Origin: Margaritifera margaritifera
Lineage: Eukaryota; Mollusca; Bivalvia; Unionida; Margaritiferidae
DNA length: 64,000 nt
Reading direction: 5' to 3'
NCBI GenBank assembly: GCA_029931535.1
Contig: JAQPZY010001665.1
Span: forward strand, 1,137,501-1,201,500
Shown here: piece by piece, positions 11,594 to 23,440 of the stretch
Numbering within the stretch: position 1 is the first letter of the stretch
Layout: each line of letters begins with the position of its first letter
Notes under the pieces: generated by a model
The model's database searches: none
What the model saw: only the letters and a program-made list of their open reading frames with translations
What the model was told of the DNA's origin: nothing
Made by a program: the position numbers and the translations under genes

Positions 11594-12645
11594 GTAAGAT
11601 TACATTTATAGTTGGTACAGTTTGTAACATTTTGGATAGTGCTATTCCATCTGCTGGAATTTGTATCATTAACTTTTGAAAATGATATTTCATGTAAGAT
11701 TTTTCAATTTACGGGCAGTTTTTATATTTAAGGGTTTAATAAACGGCGCTAAAGTGACAGCTCCATTGTCGTTATATAAATCTATCCATTGACAATGACC
11801 TCAAGATTTTGAGATAGACGTACGATCCTTCATCATTCTATAGTTCCTTTAAAAGCGTTATGTATTTTCTTCAAATTAAGGTATTTTCCAATGACACGGT
11901 ATAAGCATGCAAATAACTTACGATGTTAATGAGAATGCTCTTCCTTCTGATAAACGTTAAAAAAATCTGGATTTTATCTTTGGAAAATATCATGTTGACT
12001 GACAGATGACTTTAAATTTGTGGAGAAAGTTCCATGACAAATGTGCAAGAGATGTTGAAGACATAAAAACTTGAAACGGTATATGTTGCATAGTAGAACC
12101 TGCATAGGTGATCCAGCGCGCTCCTGACTGACCACTTGACCGGCGAGCATAGGTGGCCTACCGAGCTGCAGACAGACTGTTTGACCAACCCACATAGATG
12201 ACCCACTTGGTTCTTGATAGACCACTTGAACAACTCGCATAGGTAAGCCACCAGGCTCCTGACAGATCACTTGAGCTACCAGAATAGGTGGCCCAGCGGG
12301 CTCCTGGCAGATCATTTCAACTACCCGTACAGGTGACCAACCGTCTCCAGTTAGAACACTTAAGCCTGTGAGCAAAAATATTAGGTAAACACAAAACTGA
12401 GTAATTAGATTGGTCATCGGGATTTCTGATATGCGGTAGCTGATTGACATTCGCCACGAGAGACATAGAGGTCAATTGAATTATGTATGCGCCATGAGCG
12501 GGTTGAATATCATTCTTTAAAGGTTGTGCCACCTAACTTTATGACGTATAACGTATCAACCGATAGCGCTAATGCAAGATTCCTCAATTACTTTGCTTGA
12601 ATAATCACAGTATGTGTAATATCATAGAGATCTGCTTCTGTTTAC

Positions 12646-12680
<35 letters not shown>

Positions 12681-13291
12681 AACATAATTTAAGCGAGAAC
12701 AACTGAATACATGGACAGGAACTAAATCACAACGATTTACAAAGATATGGCCTGCTTACGGGGCTTATAAATAAAAAAACAGGCCATGGTTTCATAAACA
12801 CAGCCGAGGGTATGAATTTTATTTGCGTGCATACACTTTTAAAAGACTTCATGTTGCTACTTTTCTAAACATCGTATGACTGCTTTATGCCGAGTTAATC
12901 ATGGTGAAAAAAGAGGCGTCAGATTTTAATATAGTTCATAGAATTGTTCGATAAGCCTACCCCCCCTCCTCAAATTAAAGTAATACTTGTCAAAGTTTTA
13001 AGTTTTGATGTCAAAACGTCGGTATCCAAAGATAGTGTTAATTATATTTGCATAACCTATAGGCATCTAGGATAGCAAATTTGACATTGAATTATATGCG
13101 TACAATAGGATTATATCGCGCCCATACCAAAGAAGATTTTACTTTCAAATTTAAAAGCAATATATATTATAAACTTCAAGAAGGAGTTGCACATGAACGA
13201 TGATTAACTTATTATTAATTCAATATATATTTATTTTATTTTATTATCATTATCACTGTTATTATTGTTATTAATTTTATTATTATTATTA

Positions 13292-13374
<83 letters not shown>

Positions 13375-15217
13375 CAGTTACCTAGTTATTTCCTCGTCAT
13401 AATCAGATGTTGTGTTCATGTTGTTCAAAATAATACAACATACATCATGGCGCTTTGCACATTTTTAAACAAAATATTCAATGGACATTTTCTTCACTTT
13501 TCATTTATTATTCGCTCATTTATTTCCTAAATGAATTTCAGAGATGCTGGAAGCCTTTTCTCTATTTGACAAAAATGGGGATGGAAAAATCTCTGCCACT
13601 GAACTGAAATCAGTAATGCGTGCACTGGGCCAAAATCCATCTGAGAAAAATCTTGCTGACATGATGACCAGAGTTGACAAAGACAGTAAGTAATAGTTAC
13701 CGCAGAGTCGTGGGTCTTTAGTGTGCTTGTAGACTAGGCACACACACAGGTAAACAACAGAGTTACCGACCTTGTTGAATGGTTTTTGAAAAAAAATCAA
13801 AGTTCTCGCTGACCCAGTGTATATTTTAAATACCCTAGATAGAGACATAGTAAATGCCATTTACCATTCATCGTTATACACTCTTTTAACCATATCATGA
13901 AACATGTTTCTGAAAACGCTAGTCGGTTACAAGATAGGGCCAACGTCTAAATTATCATTTGAGGAGATACGTAAATTGTCAATACATATTGTTATGTCCA
14001 ATGTTACAATTGACTGTGTAACTGTACACGGTTTGTTGCCAGATAAAAATTGCGCCTTCTATTTGTTTGTTTATTTGTTTCTGTAGCTTTATCGTAATAT
14101 ACATTTTATATCTTGTATAGAGTCTGCAATGTGTTGTATTTTAATCTGCATTTTGCCGATGAAAGAATTTATCTTGTTTACAGTTTTAATTATGTAGAAA
14201 TGTAGGTATGATACCAAATAAGTCAGCTACAGTTGTGCAAATTTGTGCAGACAAAGCATATTGCGGTTTAGAAAACTTTGTAATATATTTTTATTTCTGT
14301 ATTCTGTACGCTCGTAGGGGGGGGGGGGGTACGGGAATCTATTTTCATAAAAGATACATTTTGTCTAGAAAAACCACACTCAATACTACTAATACACTAG
14401 GTTGAAAAATAAATAAATAATGAAAAAAATGTCATTAAATTTTGTACCCCACGGTATATTCCCTGCGCGTATTATTTGATTGATATCGATCTATACATAA
14501 CAACGAAAGGAATTTTTGTCGTTCCTGCAACAACAACAACAACAACAACAACAATTTTATTAGCACATTTTTACTTCTTAAAAAGGAAACCATCTTCTTC
14601 GTTACATCAATTTCACCTTTGTTGAGACAAACCTTTTACCATCCAAATTTCTTCCTCGTGAAGAAGTCTTTCTGATCAATGGACACCCGACTCTGAGGCA
14701 AGACCCGTAACATAGATTCAAATTTTTCCGTGTCTTCTTTCTCTCTTTCTAGTTTCTAAAATAGTTACAGATTTATCTCGATAGGCAAATACATTTAAAC
14801 AGTATAAATTGTTCATCAGTAATTGATTCAGTACTATTCCATTATTTCTGCCATCTCTTTCTACAACCGTCTTTCTTCTGGTCTCATAAATGTATAATGA
14901 CTTGAAAAAGATTATTAAAGATCTTGCTGTTACTTGCGGGGTAACACAAACGCTTTGCGAAATATTGGTAAAAATGGAAATTGTAAGAGCGAGTTACTAT
15001 CTTATTTCTAGATACTTTTCGGAATGTTTCTTTTAAATGGACAACAGTTTTAAAACAGCTTTTACATCAAATTCTCATGAAAGGTATATTTAAAAAGAAA
15101 ATATTAGTTGCATAAAATATGAAATTGAACCGAACGTGTAGCAAAATATATGATTTTGAAAAAAACAAACAATTTTTTAAAAACCTGCAGCAAATTGCCA
15201 TATAGATTCTCTCTCTT

Positions 15218-15316
<99 letters not shown>

Positions 15317-16140
15317 ATGTACGATGTTTATATAATATTATAGATATTTTAGGAAGTTATAAATGTTTCTTGACTTTAATATTTGCTTAAATCTTAATGT
15401 TGTTTATCAGGAAAAATATTTTTAACTAGTGTCCTTGAATTAGGTTGTTTACTTCAGATTTGAGCTAAAGGATAGTTTTGATAAACAAAATGTTTACTGA
15501 ATTTGAGGTCAAGGTTGATTTTGTTTACAGATAAAACTGGAAAATCCTTAGAGTTATGTGTAAAAATTCATATCCATACAAGTAAAATTCCATTAAGATG
15601 ACACATATTCCAGAACATTGTCTATGTTACCAATCTTTATATATACCATGTTTAGTGGACAGTTTTTTTAGTTTCGACATTACTATCAGTCTTGTAAAGA
15701 GCTATTACAGTTGAGGAAAGTCATTCATAATTCTAAGAGAGGAATTATTAAAATATTCATTGGATTATAACAGTGCTAATAAACTTTTGGATTTTTGATT
15801 TTTAATTGATGATTTTGGAATTTATGTGAACTTATTCAGGGCTATTTTGGAGTACTTCATTTTGACATCAGCACATTAAAGACTACTAGTACATCAGGAT
15901 TCTAAAGACGATTGGTATATCACAACATTCAAGGATACCCGTGAATTCGGAACATTCTATATTTATGACTTGTGATTAGGACACTAATTCTTATTGGATT
16001 ATTTGGATATCAATACACATTACTGTAAGTGTCTTTTTGATTTTTCATTTTAATTATCTGGAAATAAATTGCTTGTTGATTTTTACTAGATTTGTTGGTT
16101 TCACTTTCTTTCTGTTACATTTTTTTAGACCATAGAGACT

Positions 16141-16207
<67 letters not shown>

Positions 16208-18244
16208 TAGATAGATAGATAGATAGATTGATAGATAAGTAAAACATGTGAGTGATACGAGTGTGATTATGAGACTATAATCTAGCTTAATTAATGCTCA
16301 TTCTGTGCTCTTTTCTCTCTTACTCATAAGATTTGAAGGTATTTAAATTGGATTTAAATTGGGACTCTCTTTTTTCCTAGCATGCGACATGAAAAAACCA
16401 CGGACACTCAAACTAATATCACTTTTGCATGCGTTTTTAATGACCGAGAACGAATTATGATACTTAAAATTCACATATTTTAAAGTCTAGATCAGGTGGC
16501 CCTTTTCCTTGATGACAAGCGTCGAAAGAACGCCAGCTTGAATGTAAAATGCATGCAAATGGGCATGGCTTTGAGCAGTATATTATTTTATTTTTAATGC
16601 CATTGTTGTCCTTGATATAACTTTGTGTGGCATATTTTTTTCTCTTTCCAGACAGCGGTTTCGTCGACTATAACGAGTACTGCGACCTGATCAGAGAGTT
16701 TTCTAAACCACTAGAGACAGTTGAGATTGAGCTCCGCGAAGCGTTTCGATATTTTGACAAGGACCGAAATGGGAATCTGGACGCCAAGGAATTGAAAACA
16801 GCTCTCGTGTCTCTTGGAGACCCTCTGGCGGAGGAAGACATCAACGAACTTTTTGCTCTGATGGATTTGGATAAAAATGGCAAGGTTGATGTAGAAGGTA
16901 TGTCCTTTCCCCACCTCCACCCTTCTTTTTCCTTTAAAGAAAAAAAAAAAAAAAAAAGACAAAAGTGTCATTAGTTAGGATGAGCAGTACGATATATGCG
17001 ATATAGCTTCCTTTGCGCATTTGTGGTCCCCATTTTGATTCCAGGTCCCACATGATAGGCTAAGTATTCATACATTGAAGGATTGTTCTTTCGTGCGACT
17101 TCCACTGTTATCTCTGTTTTGCCCACCTCAATTACTATGCTGTGTGAACATCTCATCTTTTGAGAACATTAGCATATCAGTTGTTATCCCTCGGATATTC
17201 TGGGTTCGACTTCCCATACATAAATGCGGTGTATACAGAAGATACAAATCAGCATTTCTAATTTGGCATTGATGGAGTCGCTTAGCACCACAACATTTCG
17301 ATACAAATATTGCAGAGATGGCTCTTTGGAGGAAACAAACCCAAGCAGTGGGGAGTCGTCCAGATATCAAGCAAGTCCCTAAGCATGATCAGAGGTTTCA
17401 TTGCGTATTTGGCTTCAGCAAGTCCCTAACCATAATCAGAGGTTTCATTGTGTATTCGGCTTCAGCAAGTCCCTAACCATGATCAGAGGTTTCATTGCGT
17501 ATTCGGCTTCATTTTCGCAAACACTGTGGCCTTCGAATCCTGTATAATTTTTTAAAATGTTATTATGTAAGCAAGCATTCTACATTAGTTTATTTTGTGA
17601 GTTCTTTGTTGGGGTGGGTGGGTGGGCAGGTAGAGCAGTTCATCAAGCTCGTTAATCTTTCAATATAATGCCAGGTCATTCTTGTTATGTTCATTGAGTA
17701 CACATCCTACACTTTTGTAAAATTGAATAGGAAAAGTCAAGCGAGTGGAACAGTGTGCAAATATTTTCGGAGTAGGTATAAATTGAAAGTAAGATATCGA
17801 AGTAAATCCCAATCTTTATTCACCTACTGACAATATGAAAAATCTTTTAGATAAATCATTGGAGTAGCTAAGGCTCTAGTAAAGTGCAGCTCAGATTACG
17901 TATCGGCATTGTTAGTTGATTGAATCACCGCTAACAATCTCTCTCATCCATAGTGTTATGCGATGCTGATAAAACCTAGACAGTGTTTTGATCATGCGGA
18001 AAAGGGATCACTAATGCAAAAGAAAGTGATTTATTCAATGAAAACAAAGATTTTTTTTTTTTTTGCGTATCGTGGCTTCAAATATCAACGAATATAATCA
18101 ATCAATGTTTTGCTGTTAATAAAAAAAAATTAATGTGAAGATTTTGTTACGCTATGTTTCGAGAGATACGGGATGATTACACCAACGAGACAAAAACTAA
18201 ACACAAAAGCGTAATTACTTGACAAAATCTGCTTAATGTTTGAC

Positions 18245-18293
<49 letters not shown>

Positions 18294-21200
18294 TATGTAT
18301 GTGTGTCGCACTATGCATTAGAGGGATTGATTAACATGTGCAAATATATACAATTAAAGTGGGAATTAAGCATTTATACTTGGTTTCGTCGCGACGCTAA
18401 GTGAAATAAATTTAATTAGTCAGAATTTGATACAATTTATGTATTTTGGGTCATTACAGAGGAGTTTGGTATCTAAATTATGCAAAGTTTGGACAGTAAC
18501 ACGTAATAATCTCGCAAAGTTTCATGTCTGAAGTATACCCTTGGATCTTCACCATGCAAGATAGGTAATCGATGAATGCATCGAAAATGATTTAGGTATA
18601 GGGTAGACAGAATTAGTGCCCTTGACTCAAGTGGGCAACCAGACGTAAATTTTATTTTTTACCATCCAAATTCACTTATATGACATGATAAATGCATGTA
18701 TATGACATGACAAATGCACTTATATGACATGACAAATGCATGTATATGACATGACAAATGCACGTATATGACATGACAAATGCATGTCTATCTATATATT
18801 TATATATCTATCAGAGTGTGTGCCTGCCTGAAATTATGCGTAGATATCCATTTGTCTGCCTGCCTGAAATTATGCGTATATATCCATGTGTCTACCTGCC
18901 TGAAATTATGCGTATATATCCATTTGTCTACCTGCCTGAAATTATGCGTATATATCCATTTGTCTACCTGCCTGAAATTATGCGTAAATACCCATTTCTC
19001 TGCCTGTCTGAAATTATGCGTATATATCCATTTGTCTACCTGCCTGAAATTATGAGTATATATCCATGTGTCTGCCTGTCTGAAATTATGCGTATATATC
19101 CATGTGTCTGCCTGTCTGAAATTATGCGTATATATCCATGTGTTTGCCTGTCTGAAATTATGCGTATATATCCATGTGTCTGCCTGTCTGAAATTATGCG
19201 TATATATCCATGTGTCTGCCTGTCTGAAATTATGCGTATATATCCATGTGTCTGCCTGTCTGAAATTATGCTTATATATCCATTTGTCTGCCTGTCCGAA
19301 ATTATGCGTATATATCCATTTGTCTGCCTGCCTGAAATTATGCGTATATATCCATGTGTCTACCTGCCTGAAATTATGCGTATATATCCATTTGTCTACC
19401 TGCCTGAAATTATGCGTATATATCCATTTGTCTACCTGCCTGAAATTATGCGTATATATCCATGTGTCTACCTGCCTGAAATTATGCGTAAATACCCATT
19501 TGTCTGCCTGTCTGAAATTATGCGTATATATCCATTTGTCTACCTGCCTGAAATTATGAGTATATATCCATGTGTCTGCCTGTCTGAAATTATGCGTATA
19601 TATCCATGTGTCTGCCTGTCTGAAATTATGCGTATATATCCATGCGTTTGCCTGTCTGAAATTATGCGTATATATCCATGTGTCTGCCTGTCTGAAATTA
19701 TGCGTATATATCCATGTGTCTGCCTGTCTGAAATTATGCGTATATATCCATTTGTCTGCCTGCCTGAAATTATGCGTATATATCCATGTGTCTGCCTGTC
19801 CGAAATTATGCGTATATATCCATGTGTCTGCCTTCTGAAATTATGCGTATATATCCATTTGTCTGCCTGCTTGAAATTATGCGTATATATCCATGTGTCT
19901 GCCTGTCTGAAATTATGCGTATATATCCATGTCTCTGCCTGTCTGAAATTATGCGTATATATCCATTTGTCTGCCTGCCTGAAATTATGCGTATATATCC
20001 ATGTGTCTGCCTGCCTGAAATTATGCGTATATATCCATTTGTCTGTCTGTCTGAAATTATGCGTATATATCCATTTGTCTGCCTGCCTGAAATTATGCGT
20101 ATATATCCATTTGTCTGCCTGTCTGAAATTATGAGTATATATCCACATGTCTGCCTGTCTGAAATTATGCGTATATATCCATTTGTCTGCCTGTCTGAAA
20201 TTATGCGTATATATCCATTTGTTTGTCAACCAACACATATGTTTAGCTATCAGTTTAGCTTTTTGCCTCTCTAAATTTCCTTATGACGAAATACATGTAC
20301 TTGCCTATTGAAATACATGTACTTGCCTTATGACGAAATGCATGTACTTGCCTTATGACGAAATACTTGTACTTGCCTTATGACGAAATACTTGTACTTG
20401 CCTTATGACGAAATACTTGTACTTGCCTTATGACGAAATGCATGTACTTGCCTTATGACGAAATACATGTACTTGCCTTATGACGAAATGCATGTACTTG
20501 CCTATTGAGCTAAATAAAATCTAAATTTCCTTATGACGAAATACATGTACTTGCCTATTGAAATACATGTACTAGCCTATTTAAATGCATGTACTTGCCT
20601 TATGACGAAATACATGTACTTGCCCATTGAGCTAAACAAAATCTCAATTTCCTTATGACGAAATACATGTTCTTGCCCATTGAGCTTAATAAAATCTAAA
20701 TTTACTTATGACGAAATAATTGTACTTGCCTATTGAGCGAAATAAAATCTAAATTTACTTATGACGAAATACATGTACTTGCCTATTGAGCTAAATAAAA
20801 TCTAAATTTCCTTATGACGAAATACATGTACTTGCCTATTGAAATACATGTACTTGCCTTATGACGAAATACATGTACTTGCCTTATGACGAAATACATG
20901 TACTTGCCTATTGAGCTAAATAAAATAACTGCAGTGAACATATCAGCTATTTAAAACGTTTGCAATTCGGTCTGATGCATTTCATTGTAAGAAGGAAGTA
21001 ACCGTGTACACTATTTTCAAGACTTGCCTGCGTTTAAGTTCCAATCATAATCCAAATTTTAAATGTTTGACTATATCATCACGCACTAACCCCCAAATGA
21101 GTGACTAATTCAAAAAGCTTATACCTTAAGCGATTACTAAAAGAACATTACTGACAAATGGCGATTTAGGTCCAAAATGAAGAAAAAGAAGACGAAAAAG

Positions 21201-21677
21201 AAGATGATAATGATGATGATGCTGATTATGACGATGATGATAGGGCAGATTGTTTTGTAATTTGTTGATTGATGGAGCTAGTTTCAAAATTGAAATGACT
21301 GAAAACTTTCATCCCTCTACCTGTTGCAAGTTTTGCCTAGCACAATAAATGCAAAGTACAATTATACAAGTATTGCCTGGTATAATTATTGCCTAGTACA
21401 TGAATATTTACAAAAGAAATTCATCGTTAACCGGCAGAGAGAGAGAGAGAGAGAGAGAGTTGCTACTAAACGCCTCAAAATTATTAAGGAACATTTAAAA
21501 GATAGGTGGGCACAAAAGTTATACAGATGAGTGAAAGTGTACTATAATACAATCAACAAGACGCGTTGAAGGCACTTTGTGGTCTACTATATTGTTAAAT
21601 CTATTTCTTCTTTTCTCTTTTTTGCAGAATTCACGAAGTTTTTATGCGCACCATTTTTGATCAAGAAAGCTTCCTAG
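11530..21677 (+). CDS. Calmodulin-like four-EF-hand protein (spliced gene)
   Basis: Four exons assemble by exact GT-AG splicing and consistent phase: 11530-11593, 13542-13685, 16652-16897 and 21628-21677. Counting from the ATG at 11554, the product is 159 residues. It has four canonical EF-hand loops beginning with Asp and ending with Glu at residues 23-34, 59-70, 97-108 and 133-144. The usual Gly at loop position 6 and hydrophobic residue at position 8 are present in each. Calmodulin-type proteins are cytosolic Ca2+ sensors that bind and switch target enzymes. Length and spacing match calmodulin or calmodulin-like proteins, with a short extra C-tail ending K-K-A-S. The first listed exon is open upstream of the ATG to a CAG acceptor at 11527-11529, so an upstream exon (possibly carrying the true ATG, as in many calmodulin genes) may exist. 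Introns are about 1.9, 3.0 and 4.7 kb. A decayed copy lies at 26572-33505. Confidence 0.85.
12100..12350. repeat. 45-bp minisatellite in intron 1
   Basis: The block around 'CATAGGTG' recurs every 45 bp (12103, 12148, 12193, 12238 and on), about five to six copies. The same family is at 27660-27990 in unit 2, so it predates the duplication. Because 45 is a multiple of 3 the minus strand stays open for about 150 codons; I do not consider that a gene. Confidence 0.75.
13195..13375. repeat. (TTA)n/(TTG)n trinucleotide tract
   Basis: An AT-rich trinucleotide tract passes from TTA-type to TTG-type repeats, 165 bp upstream of the EF1 exon. The matching interval in unit 2 is deleted together with the exon. 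Confidence 0.9.
13542..13685 (+). other. Calmodulin-like gene, exon with EF1 and half of EF2
   Basis: The acceptor is TTTCAG at 13536-13541 and the donor GTAAG starts at 13686. The exon encodes E-M-L-E-A-F-S-L-F then EF loop [12 protein letters not shown], and ends inside the second loop (V-D-K-D). It has no counterpart in duplication unit 2, where the region was deleted. Confidence 0.88.
13686..16651. other. Intron 2 of the calmodulin-like gene with microsatellites
   Basis: The intron includes a G-run (about 14319-14329), (CAA)n (14531-14553), (CT)n-(AT)n (15211-15311) and (TA)n-(GATA)n (16147-16235). No other coding sequence is recognised. 14090-15145 aligns with 28900-30115 of unit 2. Confidence 0.65.
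16652..16897 (+). other. Calmodulin-like gene, exon with EF2 end, EF3 and most of EF4
   Basis: A polypyrimidine tract and CCAG acceptor end at 16651, and the donor GTATG starts at 16898. The exon encodes the rest of loop 2 (N-S-G-F-V-D-Y-N-E), loop 3 ([12 protein letters not shown]) and loop 4 up to V-D-V-E. It is in frame with the previous exon at phase 1. Its second half is duplicated at 30155-30278. Confidence 0.92.
17371..17512. repeat. 47-bp tandem repeat, three copies
   Basis: CAAGTCCCTAA followed by ATCAGAGGTTTCATTG recurs at about 17371, 17419 and 17466 with few differences. Confidence 0.8.
18680..18782. repeat. Short tandem repeat with ATGACATGACAAATGCA
   Basis: About five copies of a 19-22-bp unit (TATATGACATGACAAATGCA) alternate in small variants, immediately before the large 36-bp array. 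Confidence 0.8.
18820..20228. repeat. 36-bp minisatellite array, ~39 copies, with higher-order 504-bp period
   Basis: The unit is 36 bp and starts GAAATTATGCGTATATATCC, followed by a variable CATNTGTCTGCCTGYCT part. Rare variants recur exactly 504 bp (14 units) apart: TATGAGT at 19052 and 19556, GTAAATACCC at ~18984 and ~19488, and a GTTTGCC variant near 19140 and 19644. So a 14-unit block was itself duplicated. Because 36 is divisible by 3, long open frames (up to ~458 codons) appear on both strands; these are repeat artefacts inside intron 3. Confidence 0.93.
20279..20925. repeat. Compound minisatellite (CTTATGACGAAATACATGTA)
   Basis: A ~25-bp unit containing TTATGACGAAATACATGTAC alternates with a spacer TATTGAGCTAAATAAAATCT. 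About 20 partly diverged units are present. Unit 2 has only one trace (~32680-32710), so the expansion is specific to unit 1. Confidence 0.85.
21628..21677 (+). other. Calmodulin-like gene, last coding exon
   Basis: The acceptor TTTTGCAG ends at 21627. The exon encodes the last residue of EF4, then [15 protein letters not shown] and a TAG stop at 21675-21677. A candidate poly(A) signal AATAAA lies at 22066-22071, giving a 3' UTR of about 0.4 kb. The diverged unit 2 copy starts at 33480. Confidence 0.8.
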
Positions 21678-22349
21678 AAGTGCTAATCTGCCTCTAAACC
21701 ATGCTGAGGATAATTTATTCTTTTTAGAAAATAGATAATTGTGTCCCTTATTGACATTGTCAATTATAATCTGCTGAACAAGTGAAACGTTTGCCTAGAT
21801 ATTTGTTCTGTTATAATTTCAGCCTGTAACAGTTTAGATTCTAATAATATTGTTGTTTCATGTCGTTAAAATTGTTATGTTCTTATCGAGTATACAGTCC
21901 TTTCTGGTTTGCCATCTTTCAATGCCAATGATAAAAATTAAAACAGACAGTACATTTACAGTAAAGAACCTAATTATGTTATGTATTGAGGATATTAATA
22001 TTGGATGCATTTGTACTTATTATTTTATCAGTAGAAACCTTTTATTTTGTGTTTGTAGAACTTAAAATAAAGATAATTGTATAGTTACTAATTTATGTTT
22101 TATTTATAGTTTCACATTCTCCATATACACTTATATATCTTTAAATCGGATAGTCATAGAGCTATAGATATCAAGATTTTTGAATAAATTAAGGTACTAT
22201 AGTTTCTTTACAGATTTGTATTGCAAGTGTCAACAAGCATTGTATTCACAAACAAAGAGCATTTGTATAACATGAATTTAAGCTACAAATGACCCCCCCC
22301 CCTCCTTTGAAAGATATCTATATTGAAAATATGCGTATAGCTCTAACAG

Positions 22350-22680
22350 CTATTAATAATAATAAGTATAAAATGCACAGACTCCGTGCAACATCTATGA
22401 CCAAGTTAATACTAAATAAGTATAAAATGCATAGACTCCGTGCAACATCTACGACCAAGTTAATACTAAATAAGTATAAAATGCATAGACTCCGTGCAAC
22501 ATCTACGACCAAGTTAATACTAAATAAGTATAAAATGCACAGACTCCGTGCAACATCTACGACCAAGTTAATACTAAATAAGTATAAAATGCACAGATTC
22601 CGTGCAACATCTACGGCCATGTTAATACTAAATAAGTATAAAATGCACAGACTCCGTGCAACATCTGCGACCAAGTTAAT
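22350..22680. repeat. 54-bp tandem repeat, six copies
   Basis: The 54-bp unit contains AAGTATAAAATGCACAGACT and CCGTGCAACATCTACG and is repeated about six times. The matching place in unit 2 (34325-34390) has one copy, so the expansion is specific to unit 1. The 54-bp length keeps both strands open for >100 codons without being a gene. Confidence 0.85.
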
Positions 22681-22699
22681 TATTGCCGTATGACGATTG

Positions 22700-23227
22700 G
22701 GTTGTACATGGCCAGGTGGGTTAGATAAATCATCAAGAAGAATGTCACTGAATCTGGCGGTCAAATGTTGGAGCCAACATGTTGGTGATATTTTTTTTTC
22801 AAAACTTGGTCTCATGGACGAATTTACTTCTAAGAACAACAACAACAAAAACAACAACAACCATGGTTTTCATGGTATTGCATTGTTGCAAGTAAACATA
22901 AATGAGAAATTAAGTTTGACCTTCGTCTTTAAGACATCAGACTGTGATCTGCATTCATCATTCCCTATGATTGTATTGATAGAAACTAAACACTGATGTT
23001 ACGTACGGTCGTATAAACGAAGAAACGGATGGACAAAGATAATAGAATTTCCTTAAATGCGTATATCAACAGAATAAAATCCTGGACCTTATGGGCACTA
23101 AAATGCGATTAAATCAAAAGAGGGGAATGTGGTTGATGTACACAAAGCACCTAATATAAACAACGGAGTAACATTTCATTGGAAATGTATGCGAATTTTT
23201 AATCTAAATATGCAATCTTTTCCCTTG

Positions 23228-23324
<97 letters not shown>

Positions 23325-23440
23325 ACCTGCGAGTCTGCATTTCTCCATGCATCCATACATCCATTTTCTACTCATATAGCGTTCCATTTCTCTCTCTACT
23401 TTCTGTTTGTCTGTCTGTCTCTCGATTGATTTGTTTTGGC
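22700..23440. other. End of duplication unit 1, AT/GA microsatellite
   Basis: 22700-23230 aligns with 34400-34755 of unit 2, marking the common end of the duplicated block. (AT)n-(GA)n fills 23228-23320. No gene is recognised. Confidence 0.55.

Noticed and set aside
11974..12450. 158-codon minus-strand frame with 15-residue repeats
   Set aside because: It follows a 45-bp minisatellite inside an intron; the paralogous array in unit 2 does not preserve the frame.
18758..20134. 458-codon open frame on the plus strand and a 232-codon frame on the minus strand
   Set aside because: Both are products of a 36-bp tandem repeat whose length is a multiple of three; there is no non-repeat coding sequence and the array lies in an intron.
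18780..20238. CRISPR-like regular repeats
   Set aside because: The repeats are contiguous without unique spacers, in a eukaryotic intron.
22289..22860. Open frames over the 54-bp repeat on both strands
   Set aside because: Periodicity divisible by three keeps all frames open; the partner unit has one copy and no ORF.
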